A program made the translations under genes and the position numbers. The notes below the pieces were generated by a model, which was given only the letters and a program-made list of their open reading frames with translations, did no database searches and had not been told where the DNA came from. From Bacteroidota bacterium (GTDB taxonomy: Bacteria; Bacteroidota; Ignavibacteria; Kryptoniales; JAKASW01), in contig JAKAMG010000024.1 in assembly GCA_021812985.1 (NCBI GenBank), positions 1 through 57,917 of the forward strand: a stretch of 57,917 bases of DNA, written 5' to 3'. Positions within the stretch are counted from its first letter, which is position 1, and the number at the start of each line of letters is the position of its first letter. This document shows positions 19,150-28,200 of the stretch, one piece after another.

Positions 19150-20537
19150 CGGCGGTGATGCTTCGTTGTTGCCAGCATCTTTCCCGCAAGGGCTATCTGT
19201 TCGCGCACCCGCTTGAGACTCGTTCCGCCGTAGACATCGTGCCGCTCCACCGAAAGTTCCGGATCAAATATCTTATAGTAGCCGTCGTCGAACAGCGTTG
19301 AAATACTATTGAGCTCGTTTCTAGTGAAATCTCTCAGCCTCCTTCCATTCTCGCTTCCTGAAAGTACGAGCCGCCCGACTATCTTATGCGCCTCCCGGAA
19401 CGGAACTCCCCTCTCGACGAGGTAATCGGCGACGTCTGTCGCGTAAATCGAGTCGTCTGTGTTCCTCATGAGATTCTGCCTGCGTATCTTCAGCGTGGAT
19501 ATGACCCCCGTGAACACCCTGATTGAAGAAAAGAGTGTGTCCACAGAATCAAAGAGAGGCTCCTTGTCCTCTTGCAGGTCCTTGGCGTAAGTCAGCGGGA
19601 GCCCTTTCTGGAGTATCAGCAGCGAGTTTAGGTTCGCGATCGTTCTGGAGACCTTACCCCTGATCAGCTCCAGCGAGTCGGGGTTCTTCTTCTGCGGCAT
19701 CATGCTGCTGCCGGTCGAGTAGGCGTCGTCGAGTTCGACAAACGCGAATTCCGTGGAGCTCCACATTATCAGATCCTCGGCGAACCTGCTGAGGTGTATC
19801 AGCGTCTGGGAAGCGGCGTACATGAAGTCTGCCATGAAGTCCCTGTCGCTTACCGCGGCAATGCTGTTTGGTGTAAGCGCGGCGAAGTCCAGTTCGCGCC
19901 TGAGCAGCTCCCTGTCGAGCTTGATGGTAGAGCCGGCGACGGCTCCCGATCCGAGAGGGAGTACCCCTATCCTCGGCGTAAGGTCCTCGAACCGGACCCG
20001 GTCGTTCTGGAGCATGAAGAACAGCGACATAAAATAGTGGCCGAGCCTGACGAGCTGTGCCTGCTGGAGGTGGGTATACGAGGGGAGGATGTCGCCCGTC
20101 GTTTTCGCGGCCAGCTCTCGGACGCTGGACTGGAGTTCGCGGATTAAGTCCACTGCCATCGAGTTTGCGGTTCTGAGAAAGAGCCTCTCGTCAGTTGCGA
20201 CCTGTTCGTTCCTGCTCCTGCCGGTGTGAATCTTCTTCCCCGTATCGCCGATCTTTTCGACGAGCCTCCGCTCTATGGCGGTGTGTATATCTTCGTCTTC
20301 CGGCTTGAACCTGAACCTGTTGTCGGCAAACTCTTTACTGATTTCGCGGAGCGCTTTCGCGACCTTCGCCTGCTCGGACTTCGTGAACACGCCGGCCTTG
20401 GCAAGTGCCGCCGAATATGCGGTGCTTGCTTCTATCTCTTCACTCCAGAGCCGTTTGTCGAAAGGAAGTGAGTCGTTGAATTCTCCCATAAGTCGGGAGA
20501 CACCTTTGGTGAATCTTCCACCCCAGAGTTTTGGCAT
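19146..20537 (-). CDS. argH: argininosuccinate lyase
   Basis: Cleaves argininosuccinate to arginine and fumarate, the last step of arginine synthesis. 463 residues, typical length. N-terminal KLWGGRF, the central THLQQAQ and the fumarase-superfamily signature GSSMMPQKKNP are all present. It follows the aminotransferase gene by 8 nt and overlaps pcrA by 4 nt. Confidence 0.96.
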   Translation of the reverse strand: MPKLWGGRFTKGVSRLMGEFNDSLPFDKRLWSEEIEASTAYSAALAKAGVFTKSEQAKVAKALREISKEFADNRFRFKPEDEDIHTAIERRLVEKIGDTGKKIHTGRSRNEQVATDERLFLRTANSMAVDLIRELQSSVRELAAKTTGDILPSYTHLQQAQLVRLGHYFMSLFFMLQNDRVRFEDLTPRIGVLPLGSGAVAGSTIKLDRELLRRELDFAALTPNSIAAVSDRDFMADFMYAASQTLIHLSRFAEDLIMWSSTEFAFVELDDAYSTGSSMMPQKKNPDSLELIRGKVSRTIANLNSLLILQKGLPLTYAKDLQEDKEPLFDSVDTLFSSIRVFTGVISTLKIRRQNLMRNTDDSIYATDVADYLVERGVPFREAHKIVGRLVLSGSENGRRLRDFTRNELNSISTLFDDGYYKIFDPELSVERHDVYGGTSLKRVREQIALAGKMLATTKHHRR

Positions 20538-20545
20538 TTGACAAA

Positions 20546-21511
20546 TTACCTAAGCGGAGTTAATAGTTTCTTGTTGGTTTTAATGTCTCTTTCGAAGAGA
20601 TCGTGGAAAGCCCGCCAGACTTTTCCTGGCTTGCCGTTACCGATCATCCTTCCGTCGTACTGCACGACGGGAGCCGCGAAAAACGAAGTGCTGAAGAAGA
20701 TAATCTCCGCGGCGTTATAAGCTTCGCTGATGGCGATGTTCTCAATCTTGACATCGGAGATGATCTTTTTCTTCCTTAGATCGGCTGCCATCTCCAGCGC
20801 GCGGGTGAGCGTGGTCCCACGCAGTATTTTATCGGCAGGTGGGACTCGCAAGACTCCGTCTCTGCCGACTATCGCCACATTCTTATTCGAACCCTCTGTG
20901 ATATTCCCTGATGCGTCCACGGCGATGGCAGAATCCGCCCCGCTTCCTCTGACCGCAAGTTCCATCATCGCGTTCGAGAGGTAGTCGACAGATTTTACTT
21001 GAGGAGTGACAGGTGGCCGCATCGGAGTAGGGCTCGTGGCGGCGACCATGCCGCTCTTGAAATATCGCTCGGGTGCCGGGGAAAATTTCCCGATCAGGAC
21101 GTAGAGGTTCGGCGCGACGGCCTCATGCGGGTAGACACTCATGCTGCCGTGCCCTCTGGAAATGAAAAACCTCGCTATGAAATTCTTCCTTCCTGACTCC
21201 AGGCCGAGCTTTATCAGGAGGCGCTTGAGGTGATCCTCTGTGTAAGGAGGGATGATTCCTATCGCCTTTGCCGAGAAGAAGAATCTCTCGATGTGCTGGT
21301 CAAGGAGATAGTACTTTCCGTCGAAGCATACAGCGTTGTCAAAAACGCCATCGCCTCGATGGACGATGTGGTCGTCGATCGGGACTGACATGAGAAGGCG
21401 GTCACGTGTGTAACCGCCCAGATATGTCGAGTAGTATAGGAAGAATGTGTCCTGATCCGCGAGCCTTGTCCGCGCGTCAGCGGAGTCTATCTCACGAAAC
21501 TCCAGACTCAT
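20546..21511 (-). CDS. class IV PLP-dependent aminotransferase
   Basis: 321 residues of fold type IV (branched-chain aminotransferase, D-amino-acid aminotransferase or aminodeoxychorismate lyase group). Visible: Arg52 in the phosphate-side segment HRGDGVFD, the PLP Lys173 ([11 protein letters not shown]) and Glu205 in [12 protein letters not shown]. Which member it is cannot be fixed from sequence by eye. It overlaps the argG stop by 4 nt and lies directly before argH, so it is locked into the arginine operon, although no known step of arginine synthesis between argG and argH needs a transaminase of this class. A link to amino-acid nitrogen balance is a guess. Confidence 0.85.
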   Translation of the reverse strand: MSLEFREIDSADARTRLADQDTFFLYYSTYLGGYTRDRLLMSVPIDDHIVHRGDGVFDNAVCFDGKYYLLDQHIERFFFSAKAIGIIPPYTEDHLKRLLIKLGLESGRKNFIARFFISRGHGSMSVYPHEAVAPNLYVLIGKFSPAPERYFKSGMVAATSPTPMRPPVTPQVKSVDYLSNAMMELAVRGSGADSAIAVDASGNITEGSNKNVAIVGRDGVLRVPPADKILRGTTLTRALEMAADLRKKKIISDVKIENIAISEAYNAAEIIFFSTSFFAAPVVQYDGRMIGNGKPGKVWRAFHDLFERDIKTNKKLLTPLR

Positions 21512-22722
21512 TCTTTCGGTTTCCCGTGGACTTCAGAAGCTACCTTCATGGACAAGCCGAAGAGATCTATGAAGCCCTCGGCCTTCTTCTGGTCGTAGAC
21601 TTCGTCCTGCGAGAAGGTCGCAAGGTCTTCGCGGTAGAGTGAATACGGGCTCTTCACGCCGGCGGGGGTTACGCTTCCCTTGTAGAGTTTCAGCCGGACC
21701 GTGCCAGTTAAGTGATTCTGAGTGGATTCCATGAATGCGTCCAGTGCCTCTCTCAAAGGTGTGTACCACTGTCCGTTGTAGACCAGCTCCGCGTAACGCT
21801 GAGAAACCGAGTCCTTGTAGTGGAGCGTATCTTTGTCGAGTATGATGTGCTCGAGCTCGCTGTGAGCGGCGTATAGGATGGTCCCACCCGGAGTTTCGTA
21901 CACTCCTCTCGATTTCATGCCGACGAGGCGGTTTTCGACGAGATCGACGCGCCCTATTGCGTTGGCGGCCCCGATCTTGTTCAACTTCTCAAGCAGCGCC
22001 ACCGGCTCATACTTTTTCCCGTCGACCGCGACAGGAACGCCCGCCTTGAACTCCACCTCTACGTATGTAGGGCGGTTTGGCGCCTTTTCGGGGGATACGG
22101 TGCGGACAAACATGTCGGGCTCTGGCTCGTTCCACGGACTTTCAAGCTCGCCCCCCTCATGGGAGAGGTGCCAAATGTTTCCGTCGCGGCTGTAAATCTT
22201 CTTCAATGTCGCCCTTATCGGCACTTTGTGCTCTTCTGCGTATCGGATAGCGTCCTCACGCGAGCGGATGTCCCACTCGCGCCAGGGGGCGATAACCTTC
22301 AGGTGAGGCGCGAAGACCTTATAGGTGAGCTCAAATCTCACCTGGTCGTTCCCTTTTCCCGTGCATCCGTGGGCCAGGGCATCTGCCCCCTCTTTCAGTG
22401 CTATCTTGGCCTGGTACTTTGCTATCAAGGGCCTTGCAATGGAGGTTCCGAGCAGATACTTCCTCTCATATATAGCATTAGCCTTTATCATTTTGTAAAG
22501 GAAACCCTGGACAAATTCCTTTCTCAAGTCGAGGAGGTAAAACTTGTCCGCACCTGTCTTCTTCGCCTTTTTATCGAGTCCTTTAAGTTCGTCGTCGCCC
22601 TGGCCGACGTTTGCGGCGTATGCGATGACCTGGCAACCGTAAGTATCTTTAAGGTATGGGATAATGATAGAGGTATCCAATCCGCCTGAATAGGCGAGAA
22701 CCACTTTTTTCACTTTAGACAA
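21508..22722 (-). CDS. argG: argininosuccinate synthase
   Basis: Joins citrulline and aspartate with ATP. 404 residues. The PP-loop AYSGGLDTS near the N-terminus and [13 protein letters not shown] are diagnostic. The start is TTG at 22720-22722: AGGAG lies 8 nt upstream, and no ATG is available in this frame before the PP-loop. First gene of the minus-strand cluster; its promoter must lie in the region divergent from the coiled-coil lipoprotein, but no convincing hexamer pair or ArgR box is visible to me. Confidence 0.96.
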   Translation of the reverse strand: MSKVKKVVLAYSGGLDTSIIIPYLKDTYGCQVIAYAANVGQGDDELKGLDKKAKKTGADKFYLLDLRKEFVQGFLYKMIKANAIYERKYLLGTSIARPLIAKYQAKIALKEGADALAHGCTGKGNDQVRFELTYKVFAPHLKVIAPWREWDIRSREDAIRYAEEHKVPIRATLKKIYSRDGNIWHLSHEGGELESPWNEPEPDMFVRTVSPEKAPNRPTYVEVEFKAGVPVAVDGKKYEPVALLEKLNKIGAANAIGRVDLVENRLVGMKSRGVYETPGGTILYAAHSELEHIILDKDTLHYKDSVSQRYAELVYNGQWYTPLREALDAFMESTQNHLTGTVRLKLYKGSVTPAGVKSPYSLYREDLATFSQDEVYDQKKAEGFIDLFGLSMKVASEVHGKPKE

Positions 22723-22819
22723 TTCATAAACTCCTGTTTTGGAACTGAAATTTACTAAATGGAGGGGTGAATTAGAATCGGTTATGAAAAAATTTTAAGA
22801 CAATTTTAATGTTAAATGC

Positions 22820-22848
22820 TTGACAAAAACGCTTGATTCAGTTAAACT
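22820..22848 (+). promoter_or_regulatory. sigma-70 promoter for the coiled-coil lipoprotein
   Basis: Perfect TTGACA (22820-22825), 17-bp spacer, TAAACT (22843-22848). The start codon at 22882 follows with a near-perfect AAAGGAGG ribosome site. Likely a strongly expressed transcript. Confidence 0.7.
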
Positions 22849-22881
22849 TACAACGATGATAATACGCAAAGGAGGTAAAAG

Positions 22882-23160
22882 ATGAGAAAAATTTCGGGTG
22901 GAATCCTGAGTCTCATTGTTGCGTCCGTTTTGCTTGCTGGGTGTACGAAATATGCTGATCAGAACCAAATGCAGCAGCTTTCAGATTTGAAGAAAGAGAT
23001 TGCTACGCTCCAACAGCAGATCCAGGCTGCTGAACAGCAGAAGTCGGGTTTGCAGAAGCAGGTCGCGGACAAGAAAGAACAGATCAAGAAATTACAGAGT
23101 GATGAGCAGCTCCTGCAGCAGAGGTTGCAGGCGCAGCAAGACACTCAAAAGTCAAACTAA
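22882..23160 (+). CDS. small coiled-coil lipoprotein, Lpp-like in shape
   Basis: 92 residues: signal peptide with lipobox LLAGC (Cys21), then a continuous helical heptad region rich in Gln, Lys and Leu to the end. This is the shape of Braun-type lipoproteins, but the C-terminus (KSN) lacks the terminal Lys used for peptidoglycan attachment, and no homology to Lpp is claimed. Strong promoter and ribosome site. The LysM protein follows by 11 nt, which could supply peptidoglycan binding. Confidence 0.85.
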   Translation: MRKISGGILSLIVASVLLAGCTKYADQNQMQQLSDLKKEIATLQQQIQAAEQQKSGLQKQVADKKEQIKKLQSDEQLLQQRLQAQQDTQKSN

Positions 23161-23171
23161 AGGAGCCATAG

Positions 23172-23936
23172 ATGAAACGACTTTCCGTTTTGGCCGTAGT
23201 CGCGATGGTTTTCGCGATTTCCTCTGTGGCTTCGGCACAAGAGGAAATGAAGCTCGACGACTGGCAGGCGCAAATGACGTCGTTGACTGCCCAGCGCGAT
23301 TCGTTGAAGAATGTGCTAAGCGGGCTTAATACCGATATCGCCAATTTGAAAAATGAATTGGCCAGCCTCGACCAGCAGTACCAGTCGGAGATGCAGAAGT
23401 ACATGGGAATGCTGGGTACGACGCAGGAGGCCATGAAGGCGTACGGGCTCACACTCCAGAACCTGACCGGACAGATAGACAACTACATGAAGATGTCTGA
23501 CCAGGATCTCTGCGCACACCGCGCCGATGTGGAGGCCCTTGGCGCACAGATCGATTCGGTAAAAGCGAATCGCTTGGCGCTTGCGGCGGAATTCTCTGAC
23601 CAGGTCCAGAATTTGGTCAATGATTATGCCCAGTTAAAGTCTCGTCTAGCGAACTGTGCCAGTGCAAATACTTATACGGTTGGTACATGGGCGCGCAACA
23701 GAGACTGCCTGTGGAACATTTCCAAGAAGAAGACGATTTACAACGATCCTTGGAAGTGGCCCAAGATCTATGTCGCAAACCGCGATAAGATCAAGAATCC
23801 GGATTTGATTTACCCGAAGGAAGTGCTGACGATACCGGAGAACGCCCCCCTGTCAAAGCAGGAGAAGGCGGCCGCGCGTGCCTACTATGCAAAGAAGGCT
23901 CGCATGTCTAATGCGTCGGCTCAACCCTCGAAGTAG
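23172..23936 (+). CDS. periplasmic coiled-coil protein with C-terminal LysM-like domain
   Basis: 254 residues. Signal peptide ending at ASA (about residue 22), a long coiled coil (residues 30-165), then a LysM-like domain beginning YTVGTW and ending PKEVLTIP, which should bind peptidoglycan. The LysM repeat is longer than usual, with a basic insert containing KKKTIYNDPWKWPKIY. Four Cys in the mature part could form disulfides. Co-transcribed with the small lipoprotein; together they may bridge outer membrane and wall. Confidence 0.85.
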   Translation: MKRLSVLAVVAMVFAISSVASAQEEMKLDDWQAQMTSLTAQRDSLKNVLSGLNTDIANLKNELASLDQQYQSEMQKYMGMLGTTQEAMKAYGLTLQNLTGQIDNYMKMSDQDLCAHRADVEALGAQIDSVKANRLALAAEFSDQVQNLVNDYAQLKSRLANCASANTYTVGTWARNRDCLWNISKKKTIYNDPWKWPKIYVANRDKIKNPDLIYPKEVLTIPENAPLSKQEKAAARAYYAKKARMSNASAQPSK

Positions 23937-23971
23937 TACGTATTAAAACGAAAATCTCGTTTGGTTTTAAT

Positions 23972-24017
23972 AACGCTCCTGTCAAATTTCCCACATGGCA
24001 GGAGCGTTTTGTTTTTT
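23972..24017 (+). terminator. rho-independent terminator after the LysM gene
   Basis: Perfect 10-bp stem AACGCTCCTG/CAGGAGCGTT (23972-23981 with 23999-24008), 17-nt loop, then TTGTTTTTT. An additional AT-rich inverted repeat (ATTAAAAC/GTTTTAAT) lies immediately upstream. Confidence 0.9.
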
Positions 24018-24044
24018 CAATAACCGTTCAGGCTCTAACTCCGA

Positions 24045-25019
24045 ATGGACATAGTTGAAAAACGGATAAGGATCACGGGGGTCGATCCCCTTTCTCTCCT
24101 CGGTATCAACGATTCTAACCTGCAGATAATATCAGACCGCTTTGACGCCAATATTGTCGTGCGGGGTGATAGCATCAGCATAAAAGGGGAGGAGAAGGAA
24201 ACTCAAAGAGTCGAGAAGGTCTTCAAGGAATTGATCTACGTCCTTGATAAGACAGGCGTCCTTAACAATGATGACGTGGTTACTGTCGTGGAGCTCGTCT
24301 CGGGAGAGGGTGAAAACGGAAAGGCTGTAGGGGACGACTCAAGGGACATTGTCGTGCTTTCAGCCAGAAACGATCTTATAAAGCCCAAGACCCCCGGACA
24401 GCGACAGTTTGTAAGGGCAGTTCAGAAGAACGATGTCGTCTTTGCAGTCGGGCCCGCCGGAACTGGAAAGACCTATCTTGCAGTAGCCATGGCGGTCTCG
24501 GCCTTGAGGAACAGGGAGGTCCAGAAGATTGTACTCACCCGCCCCGCCGTCGAAGCGGGCGAAAGTCTCGGCTTCTTGCCTGGCGACTTGAAGGAGAAGG
24601 TGATCCCGTATCTGCGGCCGTTGTATGACGCGCTCGACGACATGCTTCCTCAGGACAAACTCAAATTGTACATGGAGAAGAATGTCATTGAGATAGCGCC
24701 CCTCGCTTACATGAGGGGGAGGACTCTCAGTAACGCGTTCGTCATACTCGACGAGGCTCAGAACGCATCTGCCATGCAGATGAAGATGTTCCTGACCAGG
24801 CTGGGGCTGAATTCGAAAGCTATCATCACCGGCGACATAACACAGATCGACCTTCCGCAGAAGAGTCTAAGCGGCCTCGTGGAAATTCAAAAAGTCCTGA
24901 AGAGCGTCGAAGGCATAACTTTCGTTTATCTCGAGAAGGCCGACGTAGTGAGGCATAGGCTGGTCAAAGATATCATAGACGCGTACGAAAAATACAACAG
25001 CTGGGAAGGGAAGGATTGA
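24045..25019 (+). CDS. phoH: PhoH family ATPase
   Basis: 324 residues. N-terminal KH-like region with no strong motif, then the PhoH NTPase: Walker A GPAGTGKT (136-143), TRPAVEAGESLGFLPGD, Walker B VILDEAQNA, and ITGDITQIDLP. PhoH-like proteins bind RNA and are often near the 16S-processing nuclease gene ybeY; that gene is not seen here. Start ATG at 24045 follows the terminator by about 28 nt. Confidence 0.93.
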   Translation: MDIVEKRIRITGVDPLSLLGINDSNLQIISDRFDANIVVRGDSISIKGEEKETQRVEKVFKELIYVLDKTGVLNNDDVVTVVELVSGEGENGKAVGDDSRDIVVLSARNDLIKPKTPGQRQFVRAVQKNDVVFAVGPAGTGKTYLAVAMAVSALRNREVQKIVLTRPAVEAGESLGFLPGDLKEKVIPYLRPLYDALDDMLPQDKLKLYMEKNVIEIAPLAYMRGRTLSNAFVILDEAQNASAMQMKMFLTRLGLNSKAIITGDITQIDLPQKSLSGLVEIQKVLKSVEGITFVYLEKADVVRHRLVKDIIDAYEKYNSWEGKD

Positions 25020-25052
25020 TCCGATCGACTTTTATTTCGGTATTAGTCCCAA

Positions 25053-25226
25053 GGGGGAGCCAGTCGTGCGGCGTAACCCGTATCGCCAGGCAAGCCTGCT
25101 GATGGCTCTACCCGAGACGTGTTTGTCCCGTTCGCCGCGCCCCGAACGTCGGCTCGCCATGGTGGCATCGGACTCGGGTTATCTCTCTAAGGTCAGGCGT
25201 ACGGGGCACATCGGCTGAACCAGCCG
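25053..25226 (+). ncRNA. candidate structured RNA or leader, unassigned
   Basis: A non-coding gap of 232 bp between phoH and the deacetylase/hydrolase gene is filled with self-complementary segments: GAGCCA/TGGCTC (25057-25062 with 25103-25108) enclosing GGCG/CGCC and CAGG/CCTG as a three-way junction; ACCCGAG/CTCGGGT (25110-25116 with 25173-25179) enclosing GTTCG/CGAAC and GCCA/TGGC; and CGGCTG-AAC-CAGCCG (25212-25226). The two large arms compete for CCC at 25111-25113, allowing switching. No convincing ORF or named riboswitch class is recognised. Strand is assumed from the downstream operon; base pairing by eye cannot separate an RNA from a structured DNA element. Confidence 0.4.
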
Positions 25227-25251
25227 TCATTAATCCAATGAAGAAAATCCT

Positions 25252-28200
25252 ATGATAAGAAGAATTGCATTCGCGTTGCTCACCCTATTGGGTGGTGAAG
25301 TCATGGCCGGGAACAGAGTATTGATAGTGTACGAAGGAAAGGATGTGCGCGGCAACCCCGCGAAGGGAGACGCCCTCCAGCTCTTTCAACTCCTCGGGCA
25401 CTTCGACCTACAAAAGAAGGTGGTCGCGGCAAACGATTACAAGTCCGGTGAATGCAACGGATACGATTATGTTTTCTTCGACGGCTTCACCAGCAACTGC
25501 CAGCCGCCGGACAGGTTTCTGGATGACGCATACAATTTCAAGGGAACGCTGGTCTGGCTCAACACCGGAATAATTGCGCTGAATGCCAGACACAACCTTC
25601 AGGAAAAATATGGCTTCGTGCCCGTCGCATACGACTCCACCCGGGGCTTTGACGCGGTAGTCCCCACCGACAAGGATTTCCGCTTCACGAAGGGCGACGA
25701 CTACCTGACGATCATGAACATAACCGATAGGTCTGAGGTGCATGTACTCGCTAACGCGTACGCTCCGCAGCATGTCGTCTCCCCTTATGCCATCCAGACG
25801 GCCAACCTCTACCTCTTCGGTGATTCGCCGTTCTCTTACATCGGCCCGACAGACAGGTACATCTTCTTCGCCGAGAAGCTGCACGAGATACTGAACCAGG
25901 AGCATCCCGAGTTCCACTCAGCTATGATCCGCATAGAAGATGTCGACCCGACCGAGGATCCGAACAGCATCAGGAAAATTACTGACCTCCTTTACGGGGA
26001 ACATATACCTTTTCTTATCGCTGTCGTCCCGTTTTACGTCGACCCGGCAAACAACGTGAGGATATCCCTGTCGGACAAGCCTGACATGGTGGACGCCCTC
26101 AGATACGCCGAGGAGCACGGTGCGACAATAGTTATGCATGGTGTCACGCACCAATATCACGGCGTCACCGACAACGATTACGAGTTCTGGGATAGCGCGT
26201 TGAACAAGCCTATAGCAAACGACAACGCGGCTTACGTCGAGCAGAAGCTCGAGACCGGTGTGGAAGAGCTGATGCGAAACGGAGTATATCCGCTTGCCTG
26301 GGAGACACCTCACTACGGCGCCTCAGAGATCGATTACGCCGCAATCGCCAAGGTCTTCTCCACTGCGGTCGAGGAAAGAATTGTGATGGATGACCTCGAC
26401 TACAGTCAGGATTTTCCTTACGTGATTCAGAAGGATATGTACGGTGAAAAAATTATCCCCGAGAACGTTGGATATGTTCCGCTCGGGACCCCGGAGGAAG
26501 AAGAGAAGGCGGTTCGGGACATTATAGCTGCGGCGAAGGCAAACCTGTACGTCCGCGACGGCTATGCGACGGCTTTCTTCCATCCATTCATGCCGATACA
26601 TCTCCTGAAAGAGATCGTCGATGGCATAAGTGATCTCGGCTATACTTTCGTGAGTCTGAGGGACAGCAGCAACATAGTCCGTCTTCCCGACAGGGTTATA
26701 ATATCAGGGAAGGAATCTTTTAAGATTTCCATAGAAGATCAGTATCTAAAGGAGGTCTACCTGAACGAAAAGGGGGAAAGGGACAAGCGAGACGTCTCGT
26801 CCGATCGGATTACCGGAGTAATCTCGCGTAATATTGATTTGAAACCGGGCTGGATATACGCGGCAGAGCCGGTCGAGTATAAGGAAAAAGAGCTGACTTT
26901 TTTTGACAGGGTGGTGATTGCGCTGGAGAATTTGTGGAAGCGGATATTCCCGGAGAAGAAAAAGGTGACCCCCGCATCGGCGGGTATTCTTTGGGACTCC
27001 ACCGCAACCGGTGGTGCGAAGCTGGACGAGGAAAGCTTCGCGTCCGCGCTCAATAGCGTCGGGATTCCGACGGACACACTTGCCCCGGGCAATCTCAGCA
27101 GCCTTAGCTCATACAACTTGATCATTGTGCCTTACGGCGTGGCGGACAGCCTTCCCGACTCGTTATATGAAGTCCTCGAGAAATTCGTAACGGGAGGAGG
27201 GAAGCTTATCACCGATTCAAAGAACCCCCTCGCAGTCGACATGGGAGTGAAATTTAGTCAGAACGTCATGCGCCTCGAGAAGGTTAGGGACAGGCTCTTC
27301 CCCGAGGAGCTAATGAGTTGGGGGACTTTTGAGACCGTGCACAGGATAGACGTGCAGGAGAAAGACAGGATAATCTGTACAAACGATCTGAACGACGCGC
27401 CAGTTGCGATAGCGCGCGCTTACGGTAAGGGGAAGTTTATCGTGCTGAGCGCCCGATTCGATCCGGTCACGAGCGGAGGCTATTCAAGGTTTCCGTATCT
27501 CATAGAGTGGATCAAGAACTACCTCGAGCTCTATCCCGCACTGAGGCGCGATGCTCTCGAGATGTACTTCGATCCAGGACTCCGCAGGAATATAAGCATA
27601 GAGACCCTCGTGAAGGAATGGGCGAACAGGGGCATAAGGTCGATTCATGTCGCAGGCTGGCATGAGTATCCAAAATTCACGTACGACTATGACAGGCTCA
27701 TCAGGCTCTGTCACGCGTATGGAATAACCGTCTACGTCTGGTTGGAGCCTCCGCAAGTGAGCAAGAAATTTTATGACGATCACCCTCAATGGCACGAGAA
27801 GAACTATAAGGGTGAGGACGTCCGACCGGATTGGCGATATCCTGTTGCCCTTACAGATACTGCTTGTATGCGTGCTGTCTCCGATTGGACATATAACTTC
27901 CTCACTTCGCACGATTGGGACGGCGTGAACATCGGAGAGTTGAGTTTCGGAGGCGATGGCGCCCCGGCCGATCCAAGCACCCTGACACCGTTCGATCAGA
28001 GCGCCAGGATGCTCTTCAAGAGAAAATTCGGATTTGATCCGGTTCAGCTTTTTCAGCAGAGTTCCCCTCATTATTACAAGACTTCACCGCAGGATTGGCA
28101 CAACTTCGTAGACTTCCGGGTCTCTCTTATAACAGGATTTACTTCGCGGTTCCTCAGTATCGCGGAAGACGCCTTCCGGAACAAGCCGGGTGCCCGCGTC

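Noticed and set aside
22723-22819. ArgR box before argG
   Set aside because: A single TGAAT half-site near 22768 is present, but the second half is not conserved.
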